Positions 1-11,207 of a DNA stretch of 19,470 nt are shown piece after piece. The translations under genes and the position numbers were made by a program. The DNA is from Phoronis ovalis (Eukaryota; Phoronida; Phoronidae). Below the pieces are notes generated by a model. That model did not search any database. It had not been told where the DNA came from and saw only the letters and a list, made by a program, of their open reading frames with translations. The stretch lies in contig JAOXYB010015609.1 of assembly GCA_028565635.1 (NCBI GenBank), positions 1 to 19,470 on the forward strand, written 5' to 3'. Position 1 is the stretch's first letter. Each line of letters begins with the position of its first letter.

Positions 1-1677
1 TTCTTATATATTGGTTTATGTTTAAGTCAGTGTTACACTTTGTTGCAAATATGGCCACTAGCCTTGCCTTAAATAAACATATTACTTAGTACCTAGACTA
101 TTGTTAGTCGGCTCTGTAATTTAAGATAATAATGTGTTTGTTTTTTTTTCTAAAAGGTAATTATCCTAAAAAATAATTCAAAAGATTTGTCTAAAAAGTT
201 AATTTTCCTTTGGATTTAAAGGAGAAACTAATTCGCCAGTCTTAGCTTTGAATTTAAAGGATAAAATATATTGCAGTAAATCCTAGCTTTATAGCATAAA
301 AATACAGTAGACCATCTAAACATATGATACTGTATTCAACTTTAAGCATTATAAACAGCTTTCATGACAAAATTGCACAGAGCTACCAGTTTATTCTAGC
401 AACTGTATTATGTATTTTAGTACTATAATGCATTTATAAAAAAACTCCAATTAATGTTTCTAACGACTGGTGTCAGTCTGTAGTGTAATACCTGAGCTAT
501 AATTGTCATCATTCCAATTAAAATCCAAAGTTTAATTTTGCTCCTATTATTAAATCAACTATATTTTTTTTATTCGCCTGACTGATTTTCAAGAAGTATA
601 TGTCATTATAGTTTGTGGAGAGAAATAAACAGCAGTTGGTTATGTCACAGGAGCGTAATCAGAATCTAATGGCTAACTATATATGTGTCTACATTATATA
701 CCCACATCGAACTGGTGTGTTCTGACCCCCTTTTATACCCAAATCATGGCATAATAAATATCTTAAGGGATTTATCTATTTGAGATACCCTGGGTTTTTA
801 TTATCAAAATATTTTCCACTATTCTGGTTAGATATTAATTGTTCTTTCACAAAAAAATTATTAAGGATGAATTTCTTCTATTTTTGCCCCCCTGTTGTTT
901 AGTAAGCCACATGAATCAATGTCTGCAGATCTTATTTTAATGATGTTTTTGTAATCTGTACATGCCTTCTTTTATAAAACCTTATTAGGACAAAGTACTC
1001 TAATATTTAAAAATCACAGGGTAATGTAATTTAACATATAAATTAAAGAAAGCGTACACAATGAAGTTAGCTGCTTTGACTATAAAATTTCCAGAATGTA
1101 AAGTACCGTATACATTAAATTTAAATAGTTTACATACAAGTGAATACAAGTACGTTATATGTTGTCAATTCTAATAGAGGGTCTCCACTGCCCACCAGTA
1201 CTTTAGTGTGTATCAATAAACATTGGTTTTTTTTAATTACATGTCAGTGTTTAGTCTCTAACACAGACTATGTACTGTATAAATGTACTAAATAAACTAT
1301 AAACTAGAAAAAGTCAAAAATTTGTTTTAAAACTAATAGTGCATATTATTATCAGATATATGTTTGCATATAGGGATACAAATTTATATAGGGATTTAAA
1401 CTCAATTTTTAACAAAAATGAATTTAAAAATACAACAAGGGTCTAAACTTAGACTATAACCATAGGTGCCCGACACAGCCAGTTTGTTATATTACTAAAT
1501 GTAAATGAAAATGTGGAATTTTGAAAACAAATTGCTTGATATAAATGAAAATTTCTGAAATTATTAATTTATGGTTTTTCATAAAAGCAAATGCCATAAA
1601 TATTAAAAGAATAATTTTAAATTTCAGAGGGGATGATATTATATAACTCAATGCCACAGGTAAAGGTGAAAACTTTT
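1..1677. other. AT-rich non-coding flank
   Basis: This stretch is strongly AT-rich, with T and A runs (for example around 139-149) and no open frame that resembles a protein. No exon of tropomyosin type (1a or 2) was recognised. It is either intergenic DNA upstream of the gene or, if a long isoform starts further upstream, part of an intron of that transcript. Confidence 0.6.
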
Positions 1678-1984
1678 AGTCACGTGACTTCAATAAATTA
1701 GAGTAGGAATCCGGAATAACATTTACCCAGACTCTACACCAGTATAACTTAATAATCCTGATCTGCAGACAAAGTTGGGTAATAATTTCCAACTGTGATC
1801 TAAATATCATCTGCTTGTGGTCCAGATAAAATAGTGAATCATTTTCCCTGAAAGGTCAAAAGGAGGGACTTTATTTCCGGCGGATGTAAACTGAGTGCGT
1901 CGACTGATTAGCCGGGTGTCAGCCATTACTGCAGCTTGGGTTTAGAGTTTGTAGATTTACTGTATAACTTCATAAAATTTCACG
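1678..1984 (+). promoter_or_regulatory. Probable promoter and 5' UTR of the short isoform
   Basis: Seen: the 12-bp palindrome AGTCACGTGACT at 1678-1689 contains a CACGTG E-box. At 1873-1880 the minus strand reads CCGGAAAT, an ETS-family-like core. Between about 1876 and 1917 several CpGs cluster (ccggcgg, gtgcgtcgac, gccggg) in otherwise CpG-poor DNA. An in-frame TAA at 1973-1975 precedes the start codon, so the reading frame does not continue upstream. TATAA at 1963-1967 is too close to the ATG to be a convincing core promoter. Inferred: an alternative internal or sole promoter lies here; the transcription start cannot be placed from sequence alone. Confidence 0.45.
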
Positions 1985-2122
1985 ATGACTACTACACATA
2001 AAGAAGCTCTCAACGCTGTCAAAAATAAAGTACAAGCTCTCAAGGATGAATTAGAGAACCAGCAAGCTGATTTGGAGGCTAAAGTCAAAGAATGTGAAAA
2101 TATGAAAGCAGAAAAGGAAGTG
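1985..2122 (+). CDS. TPM: Tropomyosin short-isoform first coding exon (1b type), 46 codons
   Basis: Starts with ATG (context cacgATGa, A at -3) after an in-frame TAA at 1973, and encodes MTTTHKEALNAVKNKVQALK and onward to KAEKEV. Residues 9-40 show heptads with L9, V12, V16, L19, L23, L30, C37 and M40 in core positions. The donor is GTG|GTATGT at 2123, in phase 0, which joins correctly to exon 3. Length fits the family: exon 1b of short tropomyosins encodes about 44 residues and replaces exons 1a plus 2 (about 80). The peptide lacks the MDAIKKKMQ start of long muscle isoforms, so this is the N-terminus of a short, probably non-muscle isoform. An alternative donor GTGGTA at 2120 would remove one valine but is a poorer match. 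Identity as the first exon rests on position, phase, length and coiled-coil character more than on close sequence similarity. Confidence 0.85.
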
Positions 2123-2537
2123 GTATGTGAAATTTTAGTGGGCTGGGCACTGTTTGAATTTTCTTAAACTTAGCTGGGCCTGCTACACTTAGACTAACCC
2201 AAAAATGTACTAGTTGTATGACTTAGACTCGGGAATCGGTAAGCGGTGATATATCAGAACAATATTTCCTTTTACAAAACCTGCGAATCCCTGATATAAG
2301 ATTGTGTAGTCCAGATGTGACCGGCCCTATTAACTTTTGTAAAATGCTTCTTAACTCAACGACCCAAGCTCCAGAGATAATTTAATTTTTTAATCAGATG
2401 TAAAGTAATTGCTTACTATATACATCCAGTATATTAATTATATTTCCTTCAGTCTATTGTTTGCTTTCCCTTATTTTGATGATTTCAGCCAGCTTTCATT
2501 CTTAGTGTTTTATTACTGGATGGGCTAAATGTATTGA

Positions 2538-2594
2538 CCCAGCAAGATCCCAGGCCTTGTAAAGTACATATCCCAGCAAGATGCCAGGCCTTGT
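2538..2594. repeat. Direct duplication, 23 bp, period 34
   Basis: Copies at 2538-2560 and 2572-2594 share CCCAGCAAGAT and CCAGGCCTTGT and differ at one base (C at 2549, G at 2583). Intronic; no function evident. Confidence 0.8.
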
Positions 2595-2845
2595 CATATT
2601 TGTTTATAATAAATTGTCAGTAAGTTATTCCAGCCTGAAATACTAAAGTTGTGTGTAAAATATTTATATATAACCTGAGATCATATGAAGTAGTCCTGCT
2701 TTCTCCTGTTTACAGAACTTAAATAATCAGTTTGTGAAATTGTCCAAGGATTGAAGACAAAAAGTAATCATCTTGTTTGTTGTTACACATGTTGATTAAT
2801 CGCACCTGGTTTATCAGTGTTCACTGTAATCTGTATCAAAAGGTT

Positions 2846-2877
2846 GTTGTGCCTTAGTTGCGTTGTGCCTTAGTTGC
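2846..2877. repeat. Perfect tandem duplication of a 16-bp unit
   Basis: The unit GTTGTGCCTTAGTTGC occurs at 2846-2861 and again at 2862-2877. It looks like simple replication slippage in the intron. Confidence 0.85.
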
Positions 2878-5800
2878 GTCATGAAAAGATTGGCAAGGCC
2901 TTATTCCCTGATATTTGCACTTCTCTATCAGATCTATACTATTCCAGTATTTGATTGTGGATACCACCGCTTAAGTTGCGTATGGCGAGGCCACAAAAAA
3001 ATTATAGACTCACCAAAAGCTCATAGGAATTGCAGTCAATCTTATAAATGTTTATAAGCTGATGAAAAGAAGTTAAAGTGGAGATATTGATGTCTGAATA
3101 TGTTTAGTACACATATTTAACTTTGAATACTTAGCAACATTCAAGTTGCAATTTGCCTATGTAGAGAGTAAATCTGTAAAATATCTGGAGGTACCTGGAT
3201 GTCACAGCTTGGCATTCCAATCTCTTGAATGGTTGATAGATTTTCTGCAATTTACAAATCTTAGACTATTTATTAGTACTGACTTGCAAATAATACCTAG
3301 TATTAATTTTTCTATGGCATATTAGGTATTGAGCTATTGAATTCCTTATATGGCAGCTAATAGGATAGATTAAAGACCTGTTTAGTAGGATTTAAGACTT
3401 AAAAGCCCACCTAAATTCCATCCAATTCTAAAATATTTGTCACAATAGATTGTAACATTGTAGGGTTACAAATTAGCTTCTAACAGAGTCTGCTTTATTT
3501 GTAACTATACATAACCCAGACCTGCTGGCCTGGTTTCATTCAGAACAGTTTAATTGTAATATCTGTCTAATATGAAGTGGGAATTTTGAAAATTTTTATT
3601 GTGGAATTTGTGCTTTCAAAATTTTATTTGTATGGCATCTAAAAATGTTAGTTATTTCAAAACATGATATAAGATATTTTTCTGAATAAACAGGATCCAC
3701 TCATGAATGCTATGTTGTTGACTTCCATTCATAATTATTTTCAGTACATCATAGGTGATAATTTTTATTAACTTTTTGATAAATATTCAAGTAAACTCCC
3801 AAATATCTAGGTCATATGACTCATGTTGACTGTGACCTATTTGGATTTCTGTATAGTGTGAATATTTACCATTTTGATTAGAGTTCAATAGTGCTATTGT
3901 CATAAATAATATCGTTTAATCTTTTCAACTACATTTTAAGGAAATCCTCCTTTCCGATAAATTATGTCAATTCACATCACAGGAAGAACTACTGTGTGGT
4001 GACATTTTTTAAATGTTTTGTAAAAATTGAGATTTATAAATAGTTATGGTGACAACAAGTTATGACTCAGGCTTGTCAACGATTTATAAGATTTATTAAT
4101 TTGAATTAAGTCTAAAGTAAGCTAATTTGCTTTGAAATACTAATTAAGCTGTAAGATACATAGGAATAAATATGTTTCTGATTATGATAGGTTAATCCTA
4201 GGGGGATTAATATATACTTGAGAACTACACATTAGTGACAAGCCAGTTCCAAGTTGTTACCCTGGTTTTCTACTCAGGTATTCGTTTGCTTTCTTCCCTG
4301 ACTTACACTACAGTAGATTAGTCACAGTTATGACCAATATTTACAAATTCAGAATAAGTTAAAAGGAACTGTTTCAAGTTTTCTGAAATAGTCTGTCTCT
4401 GTCAAAAGGTTCAAACACCTGTATGTTGTTATATAAGCCATATGTGTCAATTGAATATGAAATTGTATGTTCCTATTATTACAGCATTTTGTTGACATGA
4501 ATGTGTATCATGTACCACATGCAACCAGCTAGATGCATACATTGAACAGATAATCAGATTGTTATACATTCTCCTGACTGTTTTTTTTTGTTCGTCGGTA
4601 AAACCTCGAAAAGCTTAGCCAGTTAGAGATGCTGGCAGTTTAAATCAGTTGATATATACATTCATGCAGGTAAAAGTTATAGAGAGTTGTGGTCAGTTGT
4701 GAGTTATGCTGGTAAAAGATTAAAAAAATAATATTCTTGGACCTTACTGTTGTCCGTCATATAACTGCTGCAAAAAAATCCTCTAATGAGAAAACTGTCT
4801 GATTTCATTGCAAAACAAAACTAATCCAGCCATCTTGATAATTTTCTTATCAGCACACATGTCATCCCCTGTTTATCCCACTTGTCTGAATCAGTGTGAA
4901 ATCACTATTGTTCAGCCTTAATTCTTACAGTAAACAGCTCAGTAGATTTCCATACAGGTTTTGTATCAGATTGCTGAACCATTGTGTTTACATTGTAGTG
5001 ATTAATGAAATTATCTGGCTGATTGTGAAGTTTCTTCTCATTGACTTGGCCAGGTTAATAAAATAAAAACTGCTTTATAATGTTGTATCATTCCTGTCAT
5101 GTGACACACACATTTGACCAGCTTCCTGGGATCCCATGTAAAGCCAATAAATCTCACAATCTATCAGAATTTCCAGTTTATATACAACTACAAGTACTAT
5201 TTTGTCATCTTACTTCAACTTTCCCTTGCAGCTATTCAGGAGAGCTCATCAAAATATGTATCATTTTCCCGGTGCTAGCAGCCTTAATACAAAAGGGCCA
5301 CATCTCGTTTTTAAATGCCATACCTTGTCACCTTTTTGTGTTGAGTTAGACAATGTTTGTGAGTATAAGTGTGCTTGTATACCATAACATTTAATCTTGG
5401 ATCATGGAACTTGTAGGGTTAACAGTATCCGGCTAACATTCCCAGTAGGCATATGCAATTCTCTGTTTATCTGGGCCACAGGTCCTCGGGTACAAGCCAC
5501 CATTAAGAAATGCAATTTAAATGTTACAGTTTCACCATATGGTACCATGGTGGTCTCACATTATATTGTTCAAACTGCAATGATATTTCATTTTATTTTA
5601 GCTTGACATTTAGACAAGAGTTCACTCAATACTATATTGCTTTTGGTGTGTCATTATCTGATAAGCTCCCATTTTATAAAATAAGCAGGAATGTCTTTGA
5701 AATAAGGATAGGTTGTGATGGTATATGATATGTGATAGATGATAAATTTGTTCTATGATCTGTGCAGTTGTACTATTGATTCATATGCTTACATCAGTCT

Positions 5801-6398
5801 TTGGCTAAACATCTCATAACATTATCTCTTTGAAACACCTGCTTTGAATTCTTTGCTTGGCTGTTTTATAGTATCTGTTTGCTTGTTCATTCTAGATGCA
5901 CTGTTACTATAAATGTCTTTTAGAACTTCAAAATTGCAAAATTTCTCTATTACCACATTCCTGATATGTAAGTATATAGTATTTTGATTTAAGTAACAAG
6001 TTACCCAGTCAGTTAAGGAGGTCAGTTATGTGTCCAGTGGCCAAAAAATGCAGTATAATTGTAGTACATATAGAATCATCAAGTGTCTTGTCATGAAATA
6101 GCCCTTGTTGAGCTGTGTTTAAATTTCTGCTTGGTTAAGATGAAGCACTGTTTGATTTAGCTGCCAACTGTAAACATTTGTTCTGGATCATAAAATCCTA
6201 CCAAATCCCTATTGAGCTAGCCTAGCCCTTTGAATTTTAAGGGGAAGGATAGGCACCAAGAACAAACATAAGGCGAAACAGATTCATATTTTAAAAGTAA
6301 TTTGATAGTAAAAGTTTACCTGGTTTTAAAGAGATCATAAAACCTCTCCTTTCTTCTAATACTTGATTGAGGCCTCAAGAAATTAAGTATACCACTTG

Positions 6399-6468
6399 CA
6401 TCTTTTGCCCACCCTGTGATGATTTTTTATGTATACATCTTTTGCCCACCCTGTGATGATTTTTTATG
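6399..6468. repeat. Perfect 33-bp direct duplication, period 37
   Basis: Positions 6399-6431 are repeated exactly at 6436-6468; both copies contain TTTTGCCCACCCTGTGATGA. The 4-nt separator reads TATA. Perfect identity in intronic DNA suggests a recent duplication. Overlapping open frames on both strands here are chance. Confidence 0.85.
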
Positions 6469-7058
6469 GGACTGCAAAGTTTATTGAGCACTCTTGTAAA
6501 TTTACATTTCATAGACATGTTGACCTTTTCTATCATGAATTGTTTTATAGCATTTTTGGTATCTGTGCATAGAGTATGCTTACAAGTATGTATAAAAGTA
6601 CAGGATACCCTTTTTCCATCTAATAAGTACAATTTTAACTGCTTATCGTTTGAGCACTATGGAATACTTTTCAGTTTGAAATTTAGACCGATAGTCCCTA
6701 TTGCTGGGTATGTTATAGTTTTGAGCCCTAGCTAACATTTTTTCTATTCTACACAAATGATGTAGTCCTATCTAGTTTTTGGACCACCTTCAAATTCAAA
6801 ACATATGCACAGTGATTGGCAATCCTGTAGTGTATAACTTTGTCCCATGTGGGCTTTCCCTAATCAGATTCAGCTGCCTTGTGAAGGTTCATGGTGCTAT
6901 AGCCTTTTAGGCTGACAATATAAAGTGCAGTATAATCTGATACATGATTACTCTTGTGATTAAACTAGTAATACTATGCAATGAAATATATGTATTCAAA
7001 AACCAGTTTATCACAACTACGAACATTTAAGGATTGTCAGAAAAGTGGCTGTAAATCC

Positions 7059-7071
7059 GGGGGGGGGGGGG
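7059..7071 (+). repeat. G13 homopolymer tract
   Basis: Thirteen consecutive G residues follow AAATCC within an AT-rich intron. It may be length-polymorphic or mis-sized in the assembly. Confidence 0.85.
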
Positions 7072-9295
7072 CTTAGTGCATATCGGGAAAGTCCCAACTG
7101 GAATGGTAGCAATTTGATTCTTCCACATACAAATTTGAGTGGCATTTCCTCCTCAGTATATGCATGGTAGTACTTTCATGTTTGGGTATAAATAAGGGTA
7201 GTATTTTCATCCTTTTTGGTATAAATTTGGTTTAATTTTCTGGGTTGACTGCTAATGTGGCAAACTAAACAGTAAAGTTAATCTGTAAATGTGCTCCGAC
7301 TGCATTACTCATTGCTATATGTTCAATCTTTGTTAGAACTCTTTGCATGTTAGTTGGTCATTTTCTTGTTATGTTTTCCTAAACTCGTTAAAAATTTAAC
7401 CAATATTTCATTTATAGTCAATTAACTCTACTGTGATCTAGTGTTCTTTAAGTTTCCATGAGCTTGATGTGATATTTGATGCTTTTGTAACAAGAATGAC
7501 TATATACTTTGATAAAAAAAGATCATTATGTACAGCTTTGTGTGTCAATTCACAACTGGTATGTGTTGTCAATGTTGAAAACAAAGTTTGATTATATTAG
7601 ATTATTTTAGTGAAATAAGGGGCTGGTGCTCCATTTTTCAAACAGAATTACAGTGGTATATAGGTCATTTACATGCCTGCTGGGTTGATAATAGGGTTAG
7701 CAGTGTAATTTATTAAATTTGAACCAACCTACATTTTGGGGATAGTATTACTGCAGTTGTGGCTCAACTGTTTCCATTTTTGCAGTGTTCTGAAACCTAC
7801 TAGACTGCAATTAATGTAATACTTCCTTTTAAACTACAATATTTCTACCATTACTGCTGCATTCATGACTTCATTTTGGATTTCTGACTAATTTTGTGAT
7901 GAAACTCCGAAATCTGTTGAAAAGTTTGTTACAGTTATTCCAGTCAAAACATTTTCTTTACTGATAGAGATATGCATTTTGCATTAATCAATGGTATTCC
8001 AATATGTTTGTAGATAAATAAAATGTGTTTATAGAAGATAACAGCATTCAAAGGTACTTAAATGTCTGCCTGTTCTCCAGATCTATCCTGCAGGTTTATA
8101 TGCAGTGAACTCATTATTTTCTGTTGCACTTAAGCTTCTATTTGTATCTGGTTATCTAATACATTTGCATACTATTTCTGTAGTCCTGTTTCTTTCCTTA
8201 TATGGAAATGTGTGGCTACTTATCTGATTCAATGGGGATTCCACCACATGAATTTACAAAGTAAATTGACTGGAGTAAAACAAATATTGGCAAATCACAC
8301 AGTCTAAACATTAGGCCATTGTGAACTCTTAATTATAGGCTACAGTTATAGGTGGCTACTTGCTGAATTTGAAATTGTTGTTTTACATAGTGGGATATAA
8401 TGGAAACACATGAACCTATATTTTAAGTTGCAATTTAATGCATGCTTGCTAACTAGTTCAGATTTTCTTTGCCTTACTTTTAAGTAAAATATTTAAATTT
8501 AACCAAAATTGATAGGGGAGGGACCCATATATAAAACCTTTTGGAGAAATATCAAACTAGACTTTTAATAGTTTTACTTTTCTTTCACAGTGTTTTATTA
8601 TTGTGTTATTTTATGCTGTTTCCCAGTTGCAGTTGCAAGAATATCTTATGGTCACTAACATTAACACAATAATTACCAGTTAATTAAATAAAAATGTAAA
8701 AAGTTTCATTTTAATGTTGGTTGTCGCTATAGTCATATGAAATAATTTTTATGGTTAATACTGTAGCATATAGTACATAGTATTGAAAAATGTGATAAAT
8801 ATAAGTACTACCATTCAGGGCTACTGAGAACATTGTGTAATGCTTTGTAATTGGATATGAATCATATTCTTATAGAAGGGTTATTTATACTTACTTGAAT
8901 GGGTGCTAGCATAACTGAAGGCTTTTTTCCCAGACTATCAATGACCATTCCCGATGGCCAGGCAATGTTCCTATTAAAGAATATATTGTGTCACTGCAAC
9001 TCTCAGTGCAACAAATAACATATGTTGCTTGATCTCAAAATATGTAGCAGGCAGGTAGTAGCCAATTACTACATTGTGTTCTTGTATGCATTGTTCATTA
9101 ATTGTAACTGGTAGTTATGGTTTCCCCTTGAGAAAATAATATGCCAATTATAGGATTACTGAAAAAAAAACAGTTTATATATTTATTAGCTTCTTTCCCA
9201 CAGTGCCCTGCTATAATCTGTCATTTTCTGTGAAATCGTCAGCAAAAGATCAAATCATACAAACTAAATGTATGACGCAAAATTTGTTATTGTAG

Positions 9296-9429
9296 GCGGA
9301 GGCGGAAGTGAGCTCACTCTCCAACCGTATGACCCTTCTCCAAGAGAATTATGAAAGCACAGAGGAGAGACTAACACAAGCCCTATCCAAACTCGAAGAA
9401 GCATCACAAGCTGCTGATGAAAGCGAAAG
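9296..9429 (+). CDS. TPM: Tropomyosin exon 3 (constitutive), 44 2/3 codons
   Basis: Acceptor TTGTAG, donor GTAATG at 9430; 134 nt, the usual size of tropomyosin exon 3. It starts in phase 0 and ends with two bases (AG) of an arginine codon completed by any of the three exon 4 copies. It encodes [20 protein letters not shown], then [15 protein letters not shown], and ends with the strongly conserved SQAADESER. Core residues alternate at heptad spacing (V5, L8, M12, L15, Y19, L26, L30, L33). This is the first exon shared by short and long tropomyosins and supplies part of the second to third actin-binding period. The asparagine/tyrosine-rich stretch ENYEST is less usual than the more common acidic stretches of this segment, but the exon is intact. 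Confidence 0.96.
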
Positions 9430-9776
9430 GTAATGCTGCTGCATCTTGCACAATTTATATTATATAAAACATGGCTACTTTATCTTGGATTAATATCTGG
9501 TAGACTGGTTTGAAGAACATTTACACAGCATGGACGTGCTCAAATCTCATCAGTGACCAATACTGATAACTAGGACATTCCACAAATTAACATCAAGTCT
9601 ATGACTACAACAAGTTAGAATAGATCTTGGCTTTGTGTCACTATGAAATCTTTGCTGTTTTCAATGTTTCCTAATCTGACTGTTTTACTGAGATTCTTGT
9701 AATCCTCTTATTTCTGATGATTTTTCTTGATTGTTTGCTGAAGTAACCATTTTACTATTCATGTTCATCTTTTTAT

Positions 9777-10565
9777 TAGGTTGCACAGAAGGTGCAACCT
9801 ATTGAGATTGTATCTTTTTTTCTTTTTGTTTTCTTCCAATTTCCAAACTTCTATATTTTAGAAATGCTTTGAGCTACAGGTACCAAACTTGAGGTGTGGA
9901 ATTAGTAGGGAGGGGGGACATGCAAAAATTAGGTCAGGGGTCAGTTTGAGGTCAGTAGGTCAAATGTCTTAAAACCTTCAAAAATGATAGTATATGGTCT
10001 CCTAAAGGTAAATATAATGAGTTCTGAGGTCATTTATGGGTCAAAAGGTCAGCTTTTTTATTTTTAGCATGTTTTTGGCTAATTGTAATAAGGAAGAGTG
10101 TTTACATCAAGACAGTGTGGTGCTACAATCATGTAATTTGACATATGACATCCCTGGCGGACGGTTACTGATCTTAAAGGTCAAACTTAGAGGTCATTCC
10201 GGGATCAAAAGGTCAAACTATTAAAATTGCATTTAACTTACGAAAATGATAGTTTTAAGGCATTTACAGGGGGTCATGGTCATTTTGAGGTCAAAAGGTC
10301 AAAAAATTAATTTCCAGAAATTTGATGAAAAGTTCAAATATGAAGTTAAAAGTCCATTTAGAGGTTTATCTTAGCTAACTTTGAGGTCCAAAAAGTCATT
10401 CAGAGGTCAAACAATCAGTCTCAAAATTTCATGAAACTTTCGACAAGAGGTAAAGGTCACACAGAGGTTCCTTGACATCCATAGGTCCAGGATAATCCTA
10501 ACAGATCTGGATATCCACCTATTTTTGCGTGTGCAACCTGGCCTTTGCTAAAAGGCGCTTCTAGT
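9777..10565 (+). mobile_element. Helentron/HINE-like non-autonomous element with AGGTCA-rich core
   Basis: Seen: the left end has a perfect 10-bp hairpin, TAGGTTGCAC (9777-9786), AGAAG loop, GTGCAACCTA (9792-9801). GTGCAACCT recurs at 10531-10539, so the left arm is also inverted relative to the right end. Just after it, GCCTTT-GCTA-AAAGGC (10541-10556) forms a 6-bp hairpin, followed by GCTTCTAGTT. The core is a degraded array of RGGTCA hexamers (9931-10459). Known: Helitron-related Helentron and HINE/DINE-1-type elements have subterminal inverted repeats, a tandem-repeat core and a short 3' hairpin ending near CTAG. Inferred: this is a non-coding copy of such an element inserted in the intron. 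Exact ends, especially the left one, are uncertain, and no transposase frame is present. It could instead be another foldback-type repeat. Confidence 0.55.
9931..10459 (+). repeat. Degenerate RGGTCA hexamer array
   Basis: At least fifteen RGGTCA hexamers occur on the + strand, for example at 9931, 9938, 9949, 9957, 10027, 10038, 10046, 10178, 10191, 10210, 10271, 10288, 10296, 10404 and 10454. The arrangement hexamer-5 nt-AGGTCA-2 nt-AGGTCA appears twice (9938-9962 and 10277-10301, the latter starting with TGGTCA). This suggests an eroded tandem repeat. AGGTCA is the nuclear-receptor half-site, and DR1, DR2 and DR5 spacings occur, but the repeat origin is the simpler explanation. Confidence 0.7.
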
Positions 10566-10936
10566 TTTATTTCAAACTGAAATGTGTACTGCCATTTTGG
10601 CTTAATGTGTTAATGATTACTTTCTTATTTCTTGTTTTATAGCTTTTCTTGCTTGCTTCAGTTTATTTCAGAGGCGTGCTATCTTGTACGTTCATATGTT
10701 TATTGTTCCCATCTTATGCCAAATTTATTGACACATTAAGGAAAAAATATGGTGTACAATACATAGCTTGTCTGGCATGTAACAACAATGCTGAAATCAA
10801 AGCCTGCTGAAGTCACTGCAAGGAAAATACCAATTCTACAATGTAGTAGCTTAGTGTTTTAAACGTAGCTCATTGTGCTAACACTTTTACTAATTTTGTG
10901 CATGTTTTATCTTCCTTTGCATGCAACCACCTATAG

Positions 10937-11054
10937 GGCGCGCAAGGCATTAGAGAATCGTACCAATATGGATGACGACAAAATTGAAGCCCTTGAACAA
11001 ATGCTGAAAGAGGCGTCTGAAACTTGTGGAGAGGTTGAAAGAAAATATGATGAG
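10937..11054 (+). CDS. TPM: Tropomyosin alternative exon 4a (118 nt)
   Basis: Acceptor CTATAG, donor GTAAGA (strong). The first base completes the exon 3 arginine codon, and 39 codons follow, beginning ARKALENRTNMDDDKIEALE and ending ERKYDE. Size and phase equal those of exons 4b and 4c and of exon 4 in other animals. The N-terminal half (RKALENR, DDDKIEALE) follows the family pattern. The C-terminal half is divergent: where 4b and 4c have AK-x-IAED-x-DRKYDE, this copy reads ASETCGEVERKYDE, with a cysteine and without the IAED motif. It is open and spliceable, so a functional alternative rather than a relic. Only one of 4a-4c should enter an mRNA. Confidence 0.93.
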
Positions 11055-11207
11055 GTAAGAGGTCAGAGGTTGTAATAAATACTCGGCCAAATCATGTCTT
11101 ATTTTCAGGGACAAGTAGAGATGGCGGTGAATACTGATTTCATATGTATTGTGTGTTATTTGTTTTGCTTTTTTTCATATATTTGTGTATATTTATGTTT
11201 CTGACAG

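Larger units (their letters stand above)
2123..9295 (+). other. TPM: Large intron between exon 1b and exon 3 (7.2 kb)
   Basis: Begins GTATGT and ends TTGTAG. AT-rich throughout. It holds small direct duplications (2538/2572, 2846/2862, 6399/6436) and a G13 run at 7059-7071. I looked for an exon 2 or a second exon 3 (purine-rich, glutamate/lysine-coding segments behind a pyrimidine tract) and found none I can support. The short open frames in it (for example 2863-3057, 5080-5728, 6375-6735) have no coding character or family resemblance. Its size and position just after a first exon make it a plausible home for enhancers, but nothing specific can be pointed to. Confidence 0.85.
9430..10936 (+). 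other. TPM: Intron between exon 3 and exon 4a
   Basis: 1,507 nt, GTAATG to CTATAG. About half of it is taken by a repeat element (about 9777-10565). The rest is AT-rich and shows no exon-like sequence. Confidence 0.85.

Noticed and set aside
1963-1967. TATAA as the core promoter of exon 1b
   Set aside because: It lies only about 18 nt before the ATG, so the expected start would fall at or past the start codon.
1-1984. Exon 1a or exon 2 of a long muscle isoform
   Set aside because: No sequence resembling MDAIKKKMQ or the exon 2 pattern behind a splice site was found; such exons, if present, are outside the window.
2863-3057. 64-codon open frame (+) in the large intron
   Set aside because: It begins in a 16-bp tandem duplication, has cysteine/tyrosine-rich random composition, matches no family I know, and lies inside a tropomyosin intron.
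5080-5728. Cluster of overlapping open frames (+)
   Set aside because: Several frames are open together in a locally less stop-rich stretch, with no codon bias, domain or splice-site support.
6375-6735. Opposed open frames on both strands
   Set aside because: They overlap each other and span a perfect 33-bp duplication; no protein-like sequence.
10036-10224. 62-codon open frame (+)
   Set aside because: Lies entirely in the AGGTCA-rich repeat element and has no protein resemblance.
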